Positions 35,661 through 45,165 of a stretch of DNA of 64,000 nt are shown here, one piece after another. The translations under genes were made by a program, and so were the position numbers. Source of the stretch: Treponema sp. OMZ 790 (lineage in GTDB: Bacteria; Spirochaetota; Spirochaetia; Treponematales; Treponemataceae). A model generated the notes under the pieces. It was not told the origin of the DNA, searched no databases, and was given only the letters and a program-made list of their open reading frames with translations. Location: the NCBI RefSeq assembly GCF_024181285.1, contig NZ_CP051201.1:186001-250000 (forward strand). Reading direction: 5' to 3'. Within the stretch, counting starts at the first letter, position 1. The number at the start of each line of letters is the position of its first letter.

Positions 35661-36146
35661 TTATAAATCCCTTTGCATTATAATCTCATCTTCTTCTTTG
35701 CCGATTTCATAAAAACCGAAATTTTCATAGAGGCGTTTTGCTGCTATATCGCCTTCAACATAACAAAGCTGAATACATGGATATTTTTTTTCGGATTCTA
35801 TCATCGAAAGCCATTTTTGTAAAGCTGCTTTTCCTAAACCCTTTCCTTGGCTTTTTTTATCTATCATAAATTGATCCATAATGCAGATAGTTTTTTTGCC
35901 GTCAATCCAATCTCTCTGCATTATAAGCCCTACAGGTTCATCCGAATAATAGACGGCGAAAACTTTTGCATTTTCTTTTCTGTAAGCAAAGGCTCTTGCA
36001 AGGATGGTAACATTCGAGGCTACAAAATTTTTTTGTTCTTTTTTTATGGAAAGAGAATTGATTATTCTCCAATTATCGGGAGTAACCTCTTTAAATTCGA
36101 GGCTATCGGGTGTAGGGTGATTAGTTTTGTTTATATATGTCTTCAT
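35661..36146 (-). CDS. GNAT acetyltransferase
   Basis: A 161-residue GNAT. KKSQGKGLGKAALQKWL is the acetyl-CoA-binding motif A and DIAAKRLYENFGFYEIG motif B. It resembles spermidine/diamine acetyltransferases (EPVGLIMQRD before motif A), though the substrate is uncertain. Confidence 0.85.
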   Translation of the reverse strand: MKTYINKTNHPTPDSLEFKEVTPDNWRIINSLSIKKEQKNFVASNVTILARAFAYRKENAKVFAVYYSDEPVGLIMQRDWIDGKKTICIMDQFMIDKKSQGKGLGKAALQKWLSMIESEKKYPCIQLCYVEGDIAAKRLYENFGFYEIGKEEDEIIMQRDL

Positions 36147-36185
36147 ATTCTTTTGCTCTTTTTTTGTAATATTCTATCATAGCTT

Positions 36186-37331
36186 TTACTTTTCCTTTGA
36201 TAGTTTTAAATTCCCCTCATAGTCCAGATCGCCGTCCATACCGAAAGCTTTGAAAATTGAATTCTTATCTTTTTTGTTGGCGGGATTATTTAGGCCGCCG
36301 CCGGTTGCAGGATAAAGGGGGGCGTTTGATTTTGCTTTTATACATTCTTCCAATTTTTCTATGTTTAAAGAAAAGCCTATTGATTCTGCCCGGTAATTTT
36401 TATGATACCATTCTTCGTCTTTGTATAGAGCGTATTCTTTTAAAGACATTTCTTTATATATCAAGCCGTATTGGAGATAGGCAATATCCTTGTCTTGATG
36501 ATTTATACTCTTGCTTGTCGATATTGGAGCGTCATTTAAGTCTTGGTAAGTAACTTTTTTGTTTCCGATAATTTTGTATTCGCCGTAATAGATATTGTTA
36601 TCCATGATGGGCTGTGCGGGGAGGGAAGGGCATTGTTCCAATTCGTCAAGATTGATGTTTATGCCGGCGCTGATTTTATGGTAGACCTTTACAATTAAAG
36701 CGGTTCCCATGAGGTTGTTAAGACCGTAGTTTTTATTCTTTTTAAATTCCGGATTTTTTCTTAACTTAACAATATCGATTAAAATTTTTCCGAAACCGTA
36801 TTGCCGTCTTCCTATTTTAAAAGCAAAGATATCTCCTTCTTTATATTTTTGGTGAGCTCTTTTTTCGTTTTTAAAATTTTCCAAATCGGTTAAATCTTCT
36901 TTTGATGTTTCCTTTATCCATTTTTCAATCCAAGAATTGAGAGCCGAAGCCTTGCTTTCTTTTAAGTTTTCCGAATAGTAGGTTTTTTGTGTGGTGTAGT
37001 TTCCGATAAGCACATGTCCGCTTCCGAATGAAAAATACACTCCGATTCCTTGAAATGATTGAGTTGCCGTAAAGTTGAATTTTTTCGGCTTTCCTCTTGC
37101 CGTCTTGGGAAGAACAATAGTTCTGTTTTCTCCCGTTTCAACATCAAGCTCATTTTCTTTATAATAAAAAGCTTCTCCCTCATAGTCCGATGCGGAAATT
37201 TCTTTTTTGATAGTATCTCCGTCAAAATAATAGAGGCTGCCCTTTATATCCATTACTTCCCAGTGAGCCTCAATCGGATTTAGACCCAGATACTTTCTTT
37301 GTTCGTTGGTTAAGATAAATTTTTTAGACAT
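36186..37331 (-). CDS. Imm26-like protein, unknown function
   Basis: A 381-residue protein. The stretch KYKEGDIFAFKIGRRQYGFG (about 160-180) resembles the opening of Immunity protein 26 domains (GDIFA...G.YGFG). The N-terminus (residues 1-100) has acidic and aromatic beta-rich sequence of unknown family. It may be a polymorphic-toxin immunity protein; no toxin gene is adjacent. Confidence 0.5.
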   Translation of the reverse strand: MSKKFILTNEQRKYLGLNPIEAHWEVMDIKGSLYYFDGDTIKKEISASDYEGEAFYYKENELDVETGENRTIVLPKTARGKPKKFNFTATQSFQGIGVYFSFGSGHVLIGNYTTQKTYYSENLKESKASALNSWIEKWIKETSKEDLTDLENFKNEKRAHQKYKEGDIFAFKIGRRQYGFGKILIDIVKLRKNPEFKKNKNYGLNNLMGTALIVKVYHKISAGININLDELEQCPSLPAQPIMDNNIYYGEYKIIGNKKVTYQDLNDAPISTSKSINHQDKDIAYLQYGLIYKEMSLKEYALYKDEEWYHKNYRAESIGFSLNIEKLEECIKAKSNAPLYPATGGGLNNPANKKDKNSIFKAFGMDGDLDYEGNLKLSKEK

Positions 37332-37398
37332 GCTTAATTCCTTTTAATAATTGTACCTTTTTTTATAATATTAGGCAAGGGCGAGGTTAATCTAATTT

Positions 37399-38928
37399 TC
37401 AGTATTTTTGAATAAGATATATTGTTTTTATGCTTTTTTTATATAAATAAATTCCGACAATGGCGAAACTTAAACATATCGGAATTATTATATAAATAAA
37501 ATTTATAATAAAAAATAATAAAGCTGATAGTATAATAGTGATTATAGCAATTAGATGTGTGATAATAGATGCCGGACTATGCTTTATAACGCTTATCTCA
37601 TCATTCCAATTTAGATTTAAATATTTGATGTTAAAAAAAATTCCTACAGTCGAAATAAAAAAGGAATAAAAAACAGGTACAAAGACTGTTAATAAAATTT
37701 GTAAAAAACCGGTACCTATATTCGGAAAAATGGCAATCATTGCAAAAAGATATCCTATTAAATGAATACTCATATTGACTGCTATTTTACTATTTAAAAT
37801 TTGGGATATACCGATTGGGGCTGTTTGCAGTATCCATACATTTTTTCCTTCCAAAGATATTGATGAAGATGTGGTACAGCTCATAAGAAAAAATGCCCCT
37901 ATTACCGATGAACCGTACTGTGTAAGAATATGTTCAAGGTCTCTAATACCGAGAAATATTTCAATCTTGTTAAATCCCAATATCATGCATCCGACACATA
38001 AGACACATAAAGATATAATACCTAATCCGCAATTTAATACACGAATAGGCGAAGTAATAAAACGGTTCAACTCTTTTAAATATAAACTAAAAAATGGTGT
38101 TCTTAAAATAGATTTTGTTCTTTTATTTTTAAAGCTTTGAGTGTTTAGTTTTTGATGAATTTTATTATAGTTTTTACCTATAAAAAATATATATACAATG
38201 GTTATAATAATTGTAATACTTATAAATTGTAAAATCTTTAGGTAAATATTTTGATCTATATAAAATAATTTGGATAACGGAAATATTTTATATAATTGTG
38301 TTTGAAGTAAATTGCCTAATGAAACGGAATCTAAATCGCGATTAAATGATACGGTTATAAAATATCCTGTCATCAATAAATAAAAAAATAAAATCGATAT
38401 TTGATTTTTTCTTTTAAAAAATACACTGCAATATTCTATAATAATACTTAATATGGAAGCTACACACATAGGTATCATCGGGAGGGCGAAGCCTGACAGT
38501 AAAAATATTATTCCCGCAGAGACACTGATAATTTTTTTTAAAATTAAAAGAATGACTGCCGGAAATATACAGCTGCAACTGATAATAAGATTTAAAAAAT
38601 ATAGTATTAAAAATTTGCTTAGAATAATATCTTTTTGTGTGATCGGTAAAACCGATAACATATTAAAATCTTTATTATAAAAAAACATTGAGTTGCTTTT
38701 TAGCACTGTCATCATAAAAATAAAAAAACTTGATATTGCTGCCGAATAAGATAGGGTAAAAGAATGCAGCCCTAATTTTATTATTGAATTTATCGAAATA
38801 ATATTATATAGGCATAACAAAAAAAATATTACGATAAATCCTAATAAATGATAGTTGGTTTTTTCCGAATGTGTAAAAATTGAGTACCGAAATACGGAAT
38901 TTTTAAAAAGTATTATTACATTTTTCAT
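37399..38928 (-). CDS. ABC transporter permease
   Basis: A 509-residue integral membrane protein with about 12 hydrophobic segments and no other domains, encoded directly after the ABC ATPase gene with 26 bases of overlap. It resembles exporter permeases of the ABC-2 type with doubled six-helix units. Substrate unknown; with the SdpI-like gene it may protect against a peptide toxin. Confidence 0.8.
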   Translation of the reverse strand: MKNVIILFKNSVFRYSIFTHSEKTNYHLLGFIVIFFLLCLYNIISINSIIKLGLHSFTLSYSAAISSFFIFMMTVLKSNSMFFYNKDFNMLSVLPITQKDIILSKFLILYFLNLIISCSCIFPAVILLILKKIISVSAGIIFLLSGFALPMIPMCVASILSIIIEYCSVFFKRKNQISILFFYLLMTGYFITVSFNRDLDSVSLGNLLQTQLYKIFPLSKLFYIDQNIYLKILQFISITIIITIVYIFFIGKNYNKIHQKLNTQSFKNKRTKSILRTPFFSLYLKELNRFITSPIRVLNCGLGIISLCVLCVGCMILGFNKIEIFLGIRDLEHILTQYGSSVIGAFFLMSCTTSSSISLEGKNVWILQTAPIGISQILNSKIAVNMSIHLIGYLFAMIAIFPNIGTGFLQILLTVFVPVFYSFFISTVGIFFNIKYLNLNWNDEISVIKHSPASIITHLIAIITIILSALLFFIINFIYIIIPICLSFAIVGIYLYKKSIKTIYLIQKY

Positions 38929-39634
38929 TTTTAATAATATCCATAAAATATTCTTCCAATGAATCGGTCTTGCTCAAAACAGTGTTTATGTTTCCTTGCA
39001 CAATTAATCTGCCCTTATTTATTATTCCTATCTTGTTACATAGTTTTTCTGCAACTTCTAAAACATGTGTAGAGAAGAATATTGCATTTCCGCTTTCTAC
39101 TAATATTTTCATTTCTTTTTTTAAAAGATAACAAGCTTCTGGATCCAAACCTACAAAGGGTTCATCCATTATTAATAATTTTGGTGAATGGATAAGGGCT
39201 GCAATAATTACAATCTTTTGTTTCATTCCGTGAGAATATGAAGATATTGTATTATCTAAAAATGAGCTCATTTCAAATATTTCACTGAATGATTTTGTTT
39301 TTTGTATCCGCTCATTTATAGATACTCTATACAAATCTGCTATAAAATTGATATATTGCCGCCCTGTAAGATATTCATATATATCCGGGTTATCGGGTAT
39401 ATATGCGATATTTTTTTTAAATTCTACAGGATTATCTTTTATGGAAATTCCATTAACATATATTTCTCCTGTAAAATCATGAATTCCTACAATGGATTTA
39501 ATTGTTGATGTTTTCCCGGAGCCGTTTGTTCCTATAAACCCGTAAATATCGCCTTGAGAGACTTTTAAGTTTATATTATTTACTGCAATGTTGTTTTTAT
39601 GATAAATTTTTGTTAAATTCTTAATTTCTAACAT
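38903..39634 (-). CDS. ABC transporter ATP-binding protein
   Basis: A 243-residue ATPase: GFIGTNGSGKTSTIKSIVG (Walker A), SSYSHGMKQKIVIIAALIH (signature region) and LLIMDEPFVGLDPE (Walker B). The ATG at 39634 begins MLEIKNLTKIYHKN; a longer frame to 39961 adds sequence not found in ABC proteins and has a hairpin in it, so is rejected. It pairs with the permease. Confidence 0.9.
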   Translation of the reverse strand: MLEIKNLTKIYHKNNIAVNNINLKVSQGDIYGFIGTNGSGKTSTIKSIVGIHDFTGEIYVNGISIKDNPVEFKKNIAYIPDNPDIYEYLTGRQYINFIADLYRVSINERIQKTKSFSEIFEMSSFLDNTISSYSHGMKQKIVIIAALIHSPKLLIMDEPFVGLDPEACYLLKKEMKILVESGNAIFFSTHVLEVAEKLCNKIGIINKGRLIVQGNINTVLSKTDSLEEYFMDIIKNEKCNNTF

Positions 39635-39646
39635 AGTTATTCTTTT

Positions 39647-39681
39647 TACAACCTCAGTAAGTTCTCTAAACTGAGGTTGTA
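39647..39681 (-). other. Perfect 11-bp stem before the ABC ATPase gene
   Basis: TACAACCTCAG (39647-39657) and CTGAGGTTGTA (39671-39681) are exactly complementary around a 13-base loop, 13 bases upstream of the ATG. Lacking a T tract it is probably not a terminator; it could act in mRNA stability or differential expression between the SdpI-like genes and the ABC genes. Confidence 0.6.
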
Positions 39682-39696
39682 GTGTGTTTAATTTAA

Positions 39697-40008
39697 TTAT
39701 AAAATTGCCAAGAAAATAACTAGAAAGCTGATTATAATAGCAGATACCGGTATGATATAGTACTTCCATACATTTCCCTTTTGATTTTGAAATTTTATAA
39801 ACCCGATAAGATTGATAAGAAGATATGCAAACGGTGCTCCGAATGTCAGATATACCTTTTCGATGGTGCCGTTTACATTTCCTGCTGAATCCCAGTGTAC
39901 GGGAACCGTTTCCGGGAGTTTGCTTCCAAAGGCTATAAAAATAACCGTTGTAGCTAAACATAATAAGCTTCCGATAATCAAATGCTTTTTGTCGGATAAA
40001 TTACTCAT
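39697..40008 (-). CDS. DUF1648 membrane protein
   Basis: A 103-residue protein with two to three membrane segments and the DUF1648 signature LPETVPVHWDSAGNVNGTIEK. This domain is often fused to or paired with SdpI. AAAGGAG lies before the ATG. It overlaps the upstream SdpI-like gene by 8 bases. Confidence 0.85.
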   Translation of the reverse strand: MSNLSDKKHLIIGSLLCLATTVIFIAFGSKLPETVPVHWDSAGNVNGTIEKVYLTFGAPFAYLLINLIGFIKFQNQKGNVWKYYIIPVSAIIISFLVIFLAIL

Positions 40009-40588
40009 ACAATCTCCTTTCTTTGTTTAAAAGTAATAGTGAATATATTAATGGAATAACATACAATAGGGAAAAGTAAATTATTAGATATTCCCATTTT
40101 GCAGATACTCCAAAACTCAACAAAAGAATTCCTGTGATTATCCATAAAAACCCGGCAAGGCGATGAGTTTTATACCATACCACAGGTTTATCCAATAACC
40201 AAAAAAATTTTAAACCGACAAATCTGCTTGGTTTTGTTTTAGGCAAATAGTTTCCGATTATAATGATAATCATTGAGGCTAAGATATGAATATATTTTTC
40301 AATGCCGGAACTGTTTGAATCTTTAAATATATATTTGCTGCTTTGAGCGATTGCAAATAATAGAGGAGTGCTTAAAACAATTGGAAGATAGAGTTTTTTA
40401 GGCAGTTTACTATTATTCGATAATGTATTTACTGCAATTTCCATTACAATGCTGAAAATAATTATTAATATAGGCAGTATATATAAATCATAATTTTTTA
40501 TATTTTCATTTCCAATATTTATTATATAATAAATACTTGGAGAAAAACTTAGTAATGTAATAATCATGTATAATATTTTTTTACGCAT
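40001..40588 (-). CDS. SdpI-like immunity/signalling membrane protein
   Basis: A 195-residue protein with about five membrane segments. NYLPKTKPSRFVGLKFFW and KTHRLAGFLWIITGI match the SdpI family, which gives immunity to the SdpC toxin and sequesters the SdpR repressor at the membrane in Bacillus. The ATG at 40588 has GGAGAT upstream; a longer frame to 40687 lies inside the ArsR gene. It overlaps the ArsR end by 8 bases, as sdpR-sdpI do. Confidence 0.85.
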   Translation of the reverse strand: MRKKILYMIITLLSFSPSIYYIINIGNENIKNYDLYILPILIIIFSIVMEIAVNTLSNNSKLPKKLYLPIVLSTPLLFAIAQSSKYIFKDSNSSGIEKYIHILASMIIIIIGNYLPKTKPSRFVGLKFFWLLDKPVVWYKTHRLAGFLWIITGILLLSFGVSAKWEYLIIYFSLLYVIPLIYSLLLLNKERRLYE

Positions 40589-40856
40589 TTTTCTTATCTC
40601 CTTTAAATTGTGACAGCCACATAATTGCTTCTTCAAAAATCGATATATTGATGTCGTAGTAAATAAAATTTTTATATTTTCTTTCACTTATTAAATCGGC
40701 TTTTTTTAACAAGGATAGATGATATGAGATGGTGGAATTTGATAATTCATATTTATCGGCAATTTCACCTGCCGTAAGCGATTTTTCTTTTAAAGAAATC
40801 AAAATGTCTCTTCTTACAGGGTCTGCCAATGCTTTGAATGTACTTTCAAAACTCAT
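40581..40856 (-). CDS. ArsR-family regulator (SdpR-like)
   Basis: A 91-residue winged-helix repressor: ESTFKALADPVRRDILISLK, then GEIADKYELSNSTISYHLSLL as the recognition helix. Metal-binding cysteines are absent, in keeping with an SdpR-type, non-metal sensor. The ATG at 40856 is in the sequence ACAAGGATG; no longer start is supported. It leads the operon ArsR-SdpI-DUF1648-ABC. Confidence 0.88.
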   Translation of the reverse strand: MSFESTFKALADPVRRDILISLKEKSLTAGEIADKYELSNSTISYHLSLLKKADLISERKYKNFIYYDINISIFEEAIMWLSQFKGDKKNA

Positions 40857-40991
40857 CCTTGTTATACCTCTTAATCTATTTCGATTTTTATCTAAATAGA
40901 TTATAATATGTGTAGGATGAAAAGTCAATAGCTATTTTGATTTTTTTCAAAATAGTTTTTGGTGTAATGGGCGGTTTAGTATGTATAGGCA

Positions 40992-41216
40992 ATGAGAGCG
41001 GAGTTCAGTGTTACCTCCGCCGGCCATGCGGCAATTATGCAAACGGCTGAATACATACGGAATAATTTACACAAAAAACTCCCGCTCGAACAGCTTGCAA
41101 AAATGCCGTACATGAGTCCTTCGAAATTTAAATATGTGTTCAAAGCCGTTACCGGTTTTTCCCTCACCCTTCCGAAAAACTCGACGATGAAAAATGTCAA
41201 AGGATGGACATTTTTC
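40992..41216 (+). pseudogene. Fragment of an AraC-type regulator
   Basis: TAEYIRNNLHKKLPLEQLAK and MSPSKFKYVFKAVTGFSLT are the first HTH of an AraC DNA-binding domain. It lacks the second HTH and has no sensor domain or start signal. Its end overlaps the chemoreceptor 3' end. Confidence 0.7.
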
Positions 41217-41217
41217 A

Positions 41218-43312
41218 TCAAACCTTAAACTTCTGTACTTCCAATGCGAGGTTTTCAATACTTGCCTTGTTTTTTTGCGTTATTTCGTTTACATCCTGCA
41301 CCGCATTGCTGATTTGCACTGCACCGCTTGCTATCTCATTCATACTGTCAGCAATCACACGGGTAAGATTATCGAGCTTGTGCATTTCGGCAGCTGCATT
41401 TTCGCCGCCTTTAAGCATTTCGGCGGATCCGTCATTTACCTGATGGGTTACGGTGTTAATATCACGGATGGCAGTCAGTATTTCCCGGCTGCCTTCTGTT
41501 TGCTCTTTCATTGATGCGGTAATAAGGTCTTCCTGTTCGGAAATGGTATGAGCAAGATCGTATACTTCGTCAAAGGTTTTTTCTGCCCCGTTTCCTGCAC
41601 TAATTAAGTGATTGATAATTTCGATTGATTCTTTTAAGACGGCGGCAATCTGCTTACCTTGTGCATTGGATTCTTCGGCAAGTTTGCGTATTTCATCGGC
41701 AACAACAGCAAATCCTTTCCCGGATTCTCCTGCATGGGCGGCTTCAATGGCGGCGTTCATGGCAAGTAAGTTCGTTTGGCTTGCAATATTTTGTATAACT
41801 AAACTTGCTTCTAAAAGTGAATCTGATTTTTCTGCAATTTCATTTACTACACCGTTTGCTGTCCGAGCGCCCTCTTTTCCCTTAACGGTTTTTTCGTACA
41901 GGAGTTTAATCAGTGTATTGTTCTTTTCGAGTGTCTGACTTGCAGAATGTACGTTTGCCGTCATCTGTTCTATAAACGATGACGAGCGTTCAATGCCGGA
42001 GGCTTGACTTGCAATACTGCCATTCAGCTGCTTTATGGTGCGGATAATTTCTTCCATTGTTGCTGCCGTTTCTGTTACACTTGCCGCTTGGGTCATTGTC
42101 TGCTGTTTTACATTTTCAATGTTGGTACTGATTTCGTGGACTGCACTGGCAGTTTCGGTCATATTACTTGCAAGCTCTTGACTTATAGTCTGCATCCCTG
42201 TGATATTGTACCCTACACTTTCAATTGTACTTCGTATTTTTTCCATTGTACGATTAAAATATGTTGATAGGTCACTTATTTCACCGTATCCTTTTACAGG
42301 TAAACGGGAGGTTAAGTCTCCTTCTCCTTCTGAAATATCTTTTAATATTGATGATGTAAGTTTTATAGGTTTTATATTGATAGATAAAATAATAAAAATA
42401 CTAACGCTAAATACGGCAAAAAAAACTAACGAAATAGCAATCAGTTTTATAATAAGCCGATGTATTTCTTTTAATAATATTGATATAGGCTGCACAGAAA
42501 CAATAAACCATTTTGTATTAGGTATTCTGTTAGTACAAAAAGATATTTTTTCTGCGCCTAAAACAATCTCTCCCATATTTGTTTCATTATTTACTATTAA
42601 TTTTCCGAATTCAGCATACGATTTATTTTCTATTTCAAAAATATTATCAGAAAAACCGTATTTATCATGTACCAAAAAATTCCCTTCTTCCACTATAAAA
42701 AAAGAAGTTATTTCGGTATTTTTATTATCATTTAGCACCTTACTTACTTCCGTTATATCTAAATTAGTAGCAAGGGCACCGAAAATATCTTCACTTATTT
42801 TTAGCGGAACACTAAGACTTACCATCGGTTTAGCTGTATTTGCATCTATGTATATATCCGTAATATATAATCCATTATTATTTCTAGCTCCTTTATACCA
42901 ATCTCTCGTTCTTGGGTCATACTCGGCGGTAGCTATCCATGCAGAATCAAGGTGTTTTCTTGTATTAAATCCTGCATATAAAGTGTTTAATTCATCGTAC
43001 ATCTTATCATAGTACTTTAAAGTTTCAACAAACTGTACATCATTAAGATTATTAAATTCAAACCCTGAAGAAATTGCATTAAGAAATATTTTTCTTTTTT
43101 CCAACATTGTGAGTATCAATGCTGAATATTTCTCATTATGCAATAAAAATTTTGTTTTTGCTTGGTGTCGCAAATTATTACTGAATGTGCGATAAACAAA
43201 AAAAACAATTACCGAAACTCCGACAAGAAGGACAAAGCTCATTATAAGCCATAGTTTAAATATAAGACTTGTCTTTTCAAAATCGAGTAGTATATTTATT
43301 TTCCTTTTTCAT
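41218..43312 (-). pseudogene. Methyl-accepting chemotaxis protein, frameshifted at its N-terminus
   Basis: A large chemoreceptor: ligand domain of dCache type (about 45-270), membrane segments, HAMP ([18 protein letters not shown]) and signalling tip [20 protein letters not shown]. The best start is ATG 43312, with AAGGAG upstream ([11 protein letters not shown]), but one base too many near CGATTTTGAAAAG shifts the frame; the main frame from ATG 43242 has no ribosome-binding site and would lose 23 residues of the first membrane segment. It may be mutated or a sequencing error. Confidence 0.8.
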
Positions 43313-43365
43313 GTCAAGTACTCTCCTTGTTTTTTTTTCGTATTTTTTTATAGATTCTTCTTTTA

Positions 43366-43511
43366 AAATAAGCAATCGAGTAATTTATCAAAATTAGGAG
43401 ATTGCTTGTTTGCCGCACTTTTGTAACGATAGTGAGAAACGGCATACAATCTTTCGAGTTTGCTTCACAAACTCACTGTGTTTTTAATCAATGCTATTTG
43501 CGTTGATTAAA
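43366..43511 (-). repeat. Hairpin series upstream of a chemoreceptor, probable divergent family member
   Basis: Stems AAGCAATC/GATTGCTT (43370-43407), GTTTGCCG...CGGC, GAGTTTG/CAAACTC (43456-43474) and TTTAATCAA/TTGATTAAA (43483-43511), in the same order as the dispersed element, with CGGCATACAAT in place of CCGCATACAATAAT. The sequence differs from the other copies beyond that. It lies about 60 bp before the chemoreceptor start. Confidence 0.45.
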
Positions 43512-43626
43512 CCTCTATTTTCTGCTATTAGTATAAACCCTTTAGAACGATAAGTCTAGTGTTGAATAGTATTTATTATAAAAAAAGTGAAAAATTTTTA
43601 ATGGGGAGACGAAATGAGGGATTAAT

Positions 43627-45165
43627 TTACAAAGTATCAATGATATTAGTGTTACCCGAACATAATCTTAGGCAGTGTGAGTAAAACCGGCTTACCGTTA
43701 AAGGTGTAAGATATTTGTTCGGATGTGTTTTCCAATATAAGCGCTTCCGGTTTGAGTTTGGGGCGAGGGCAAAGTAGGCGGCAACTTCAGATAGGCCTTT
43801 TTGAATGGGAAACTTTTCGGTCAGCTCTGCAAGGGAGAATTGAGTTCTTCCGTGTAAAAATTCGTTGCGGTAGTTTAAGATATTTTTTTTAAGAAGATTT
43901 TCATCAACATAAAACTGATTGAATATTCCGCTTTGCCTCAAAAGCTCTGCCGATTCCTGTTCGGTAAAACTTGTGATAGGTTCAAAACTTTGCTCTTGTT
44001 CGGGAAATTTTAAAGTGCGTGCCTGAGGAAAATATAAAAAGGGTCTTGTCTCAATCGAAAGAGGTTCCCGTAATTCAAAATCGCTGCCGGCCAATTCAAA
44101 GGCTCTTGTCTTTATAAAGGATATTAATTCTGTGAGAAGTTTGTGTTCTTGTCTTCCTTGAGAAAGAAGAACCCGATTTAACCGGTGCGTAAGGGAGCGG
44201 TTTGTATCTATTATTTTTCCGCCTGCTTCGTGAAGATATTGCTTTAAGTGAAAAAGAAAACCGTCTTCCCATTCTATGCCTTGATTTCTCACCTGTTCGA
44301 TTATGTTTTCTGTCAAGCTGTTGATTTCATTTTTACCTGCATCGGCTGCGAGGAAGTCCCAAAAAGAATCAAAGCTTTGTCCCTGAGGTGTTTCTTTCAT
44401 TTCCAAATATGCATCTAAGGCATAGCCGAGAACAGCTCCCTTTGTTTCACTTACAGATTGTTTTTTGTAAACATCCGAAAGAATTGATTTAAAATTTTCT
44501 TCGACTTGGCGGAAGTCCGATAAAAGTTCTCTTGAAGCTCTTGAAATTTCATGGAGGCGTTCAACCATTTGAACAGGTGTGTATATTTCGGCCTTACCGG
44601 TTTTTTTAATTCGGTTTATGCGGTCTTGTAATTCTTTTTTCTTTTTTTCCAAGTCGGCAATTTGAGAGGCCGGGTCATGGGTTGTGTTTTCAGAAAGCTC
44701 ACGCAATTTAGATAAAATATCTTTAAAGCGTGATTCCGTTCCGATAAAAGTTCTTGAATCCATATTATCAAGCCATGTAAAAAGACGCTCGACTCCTGCA
44801 CTCAATTCTATAATCAATTCTTGATTTTCGTTATAATATTTTCTGATAAATCCTATTTTGTCGGAGCACCATTTATTGGCTAAAAAATGAGAGCGGCTTT
44901 CGATGGTTTGTATTGCAAGCCGAATTTCTCCGATATCGGATTCTTCCGAATCAAAGTCATAATGAGTATTTGAGAATTCTTGATCTCGTAAAAAATCTGC
45001 GAGCAGGGTTTCAAAGCGGTCAGCTGAAATTGTTTGAATATGCTTTTCTCTAAAAATCTTATATAAGAAGGAAATAGTAAGAGCCGCATTTTTTGTTCTT
45101 AAAAGTCTTATGCCCGAATCTTCTGAAAGTATGGCCGATATATAAGCACTGTCCGAACTTTTCAT
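43627..45165 (-). CDS. jetA: Wadjet protein JetA (DUF3375)
   Basis: A 512-residue DUF3375 protein. LLRTKNAALTISFLYKIFR near the start, then FIGTESRFKDILSKLRELSE and the coiled region LEKKKKELQDRINRIK, match the JetA fold (a kleisin-like/DUF3375 part of the SMC complex). It overlaps jetD by 4 bases and is last in transcription order, not first as in typical jetABCD loci. Confidence 0.9.
   Translation of the reverse strand: MKSSDSAYISAILSEDSGIRLLRTKNAALTISFLYKIFREKHIQTISADRFETLLADFLRDQEFSNTHYDFDSEESDIGEIRLAIQTIESRSHFLANKWCSDKIGFIRKYYNENQELIIELSAGVERLFTWLDNMDSRTFIGTESRFKDILSKLRELSENTTHDPASQIADLEKKKKELQDRINRIKKTGKAEIYTPVQMVERLHEISRASRELLSDFRQVEENFKSILSDVYKKQSVSETKGAVLGYALDAYLEMKETPQGQSFDSFWDFLAADAGKNEINSLTENIIEQVRNQGIEWEDGFLFHLKQYLHEAGGKIIDTNRSLTHRLNRVLLSQGRQEHKLLTELISFIKTRAFELAGSDFELREPLSIETRPFLYFPQARTLKFPEQEQSFEPITSFTEQESAELLRQSGIFNQFYVDENLLKKNILNYRNEFLHGRTQFSLAELTEKFPIQKGLSEVAAYFALAPNSNRKRLYWKTHPNKYLTPLTVSRFYSHCLRLCSGNTNIIDTL

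Noticed and set aside
39635..39961. A longer N-terminus for the ABC ATPase
   Set aside because: The added residues do not resemble an ABC protein and lie over the DUF1648 gene and a stem-loop; MLEIKNLTKIY is the normal start.
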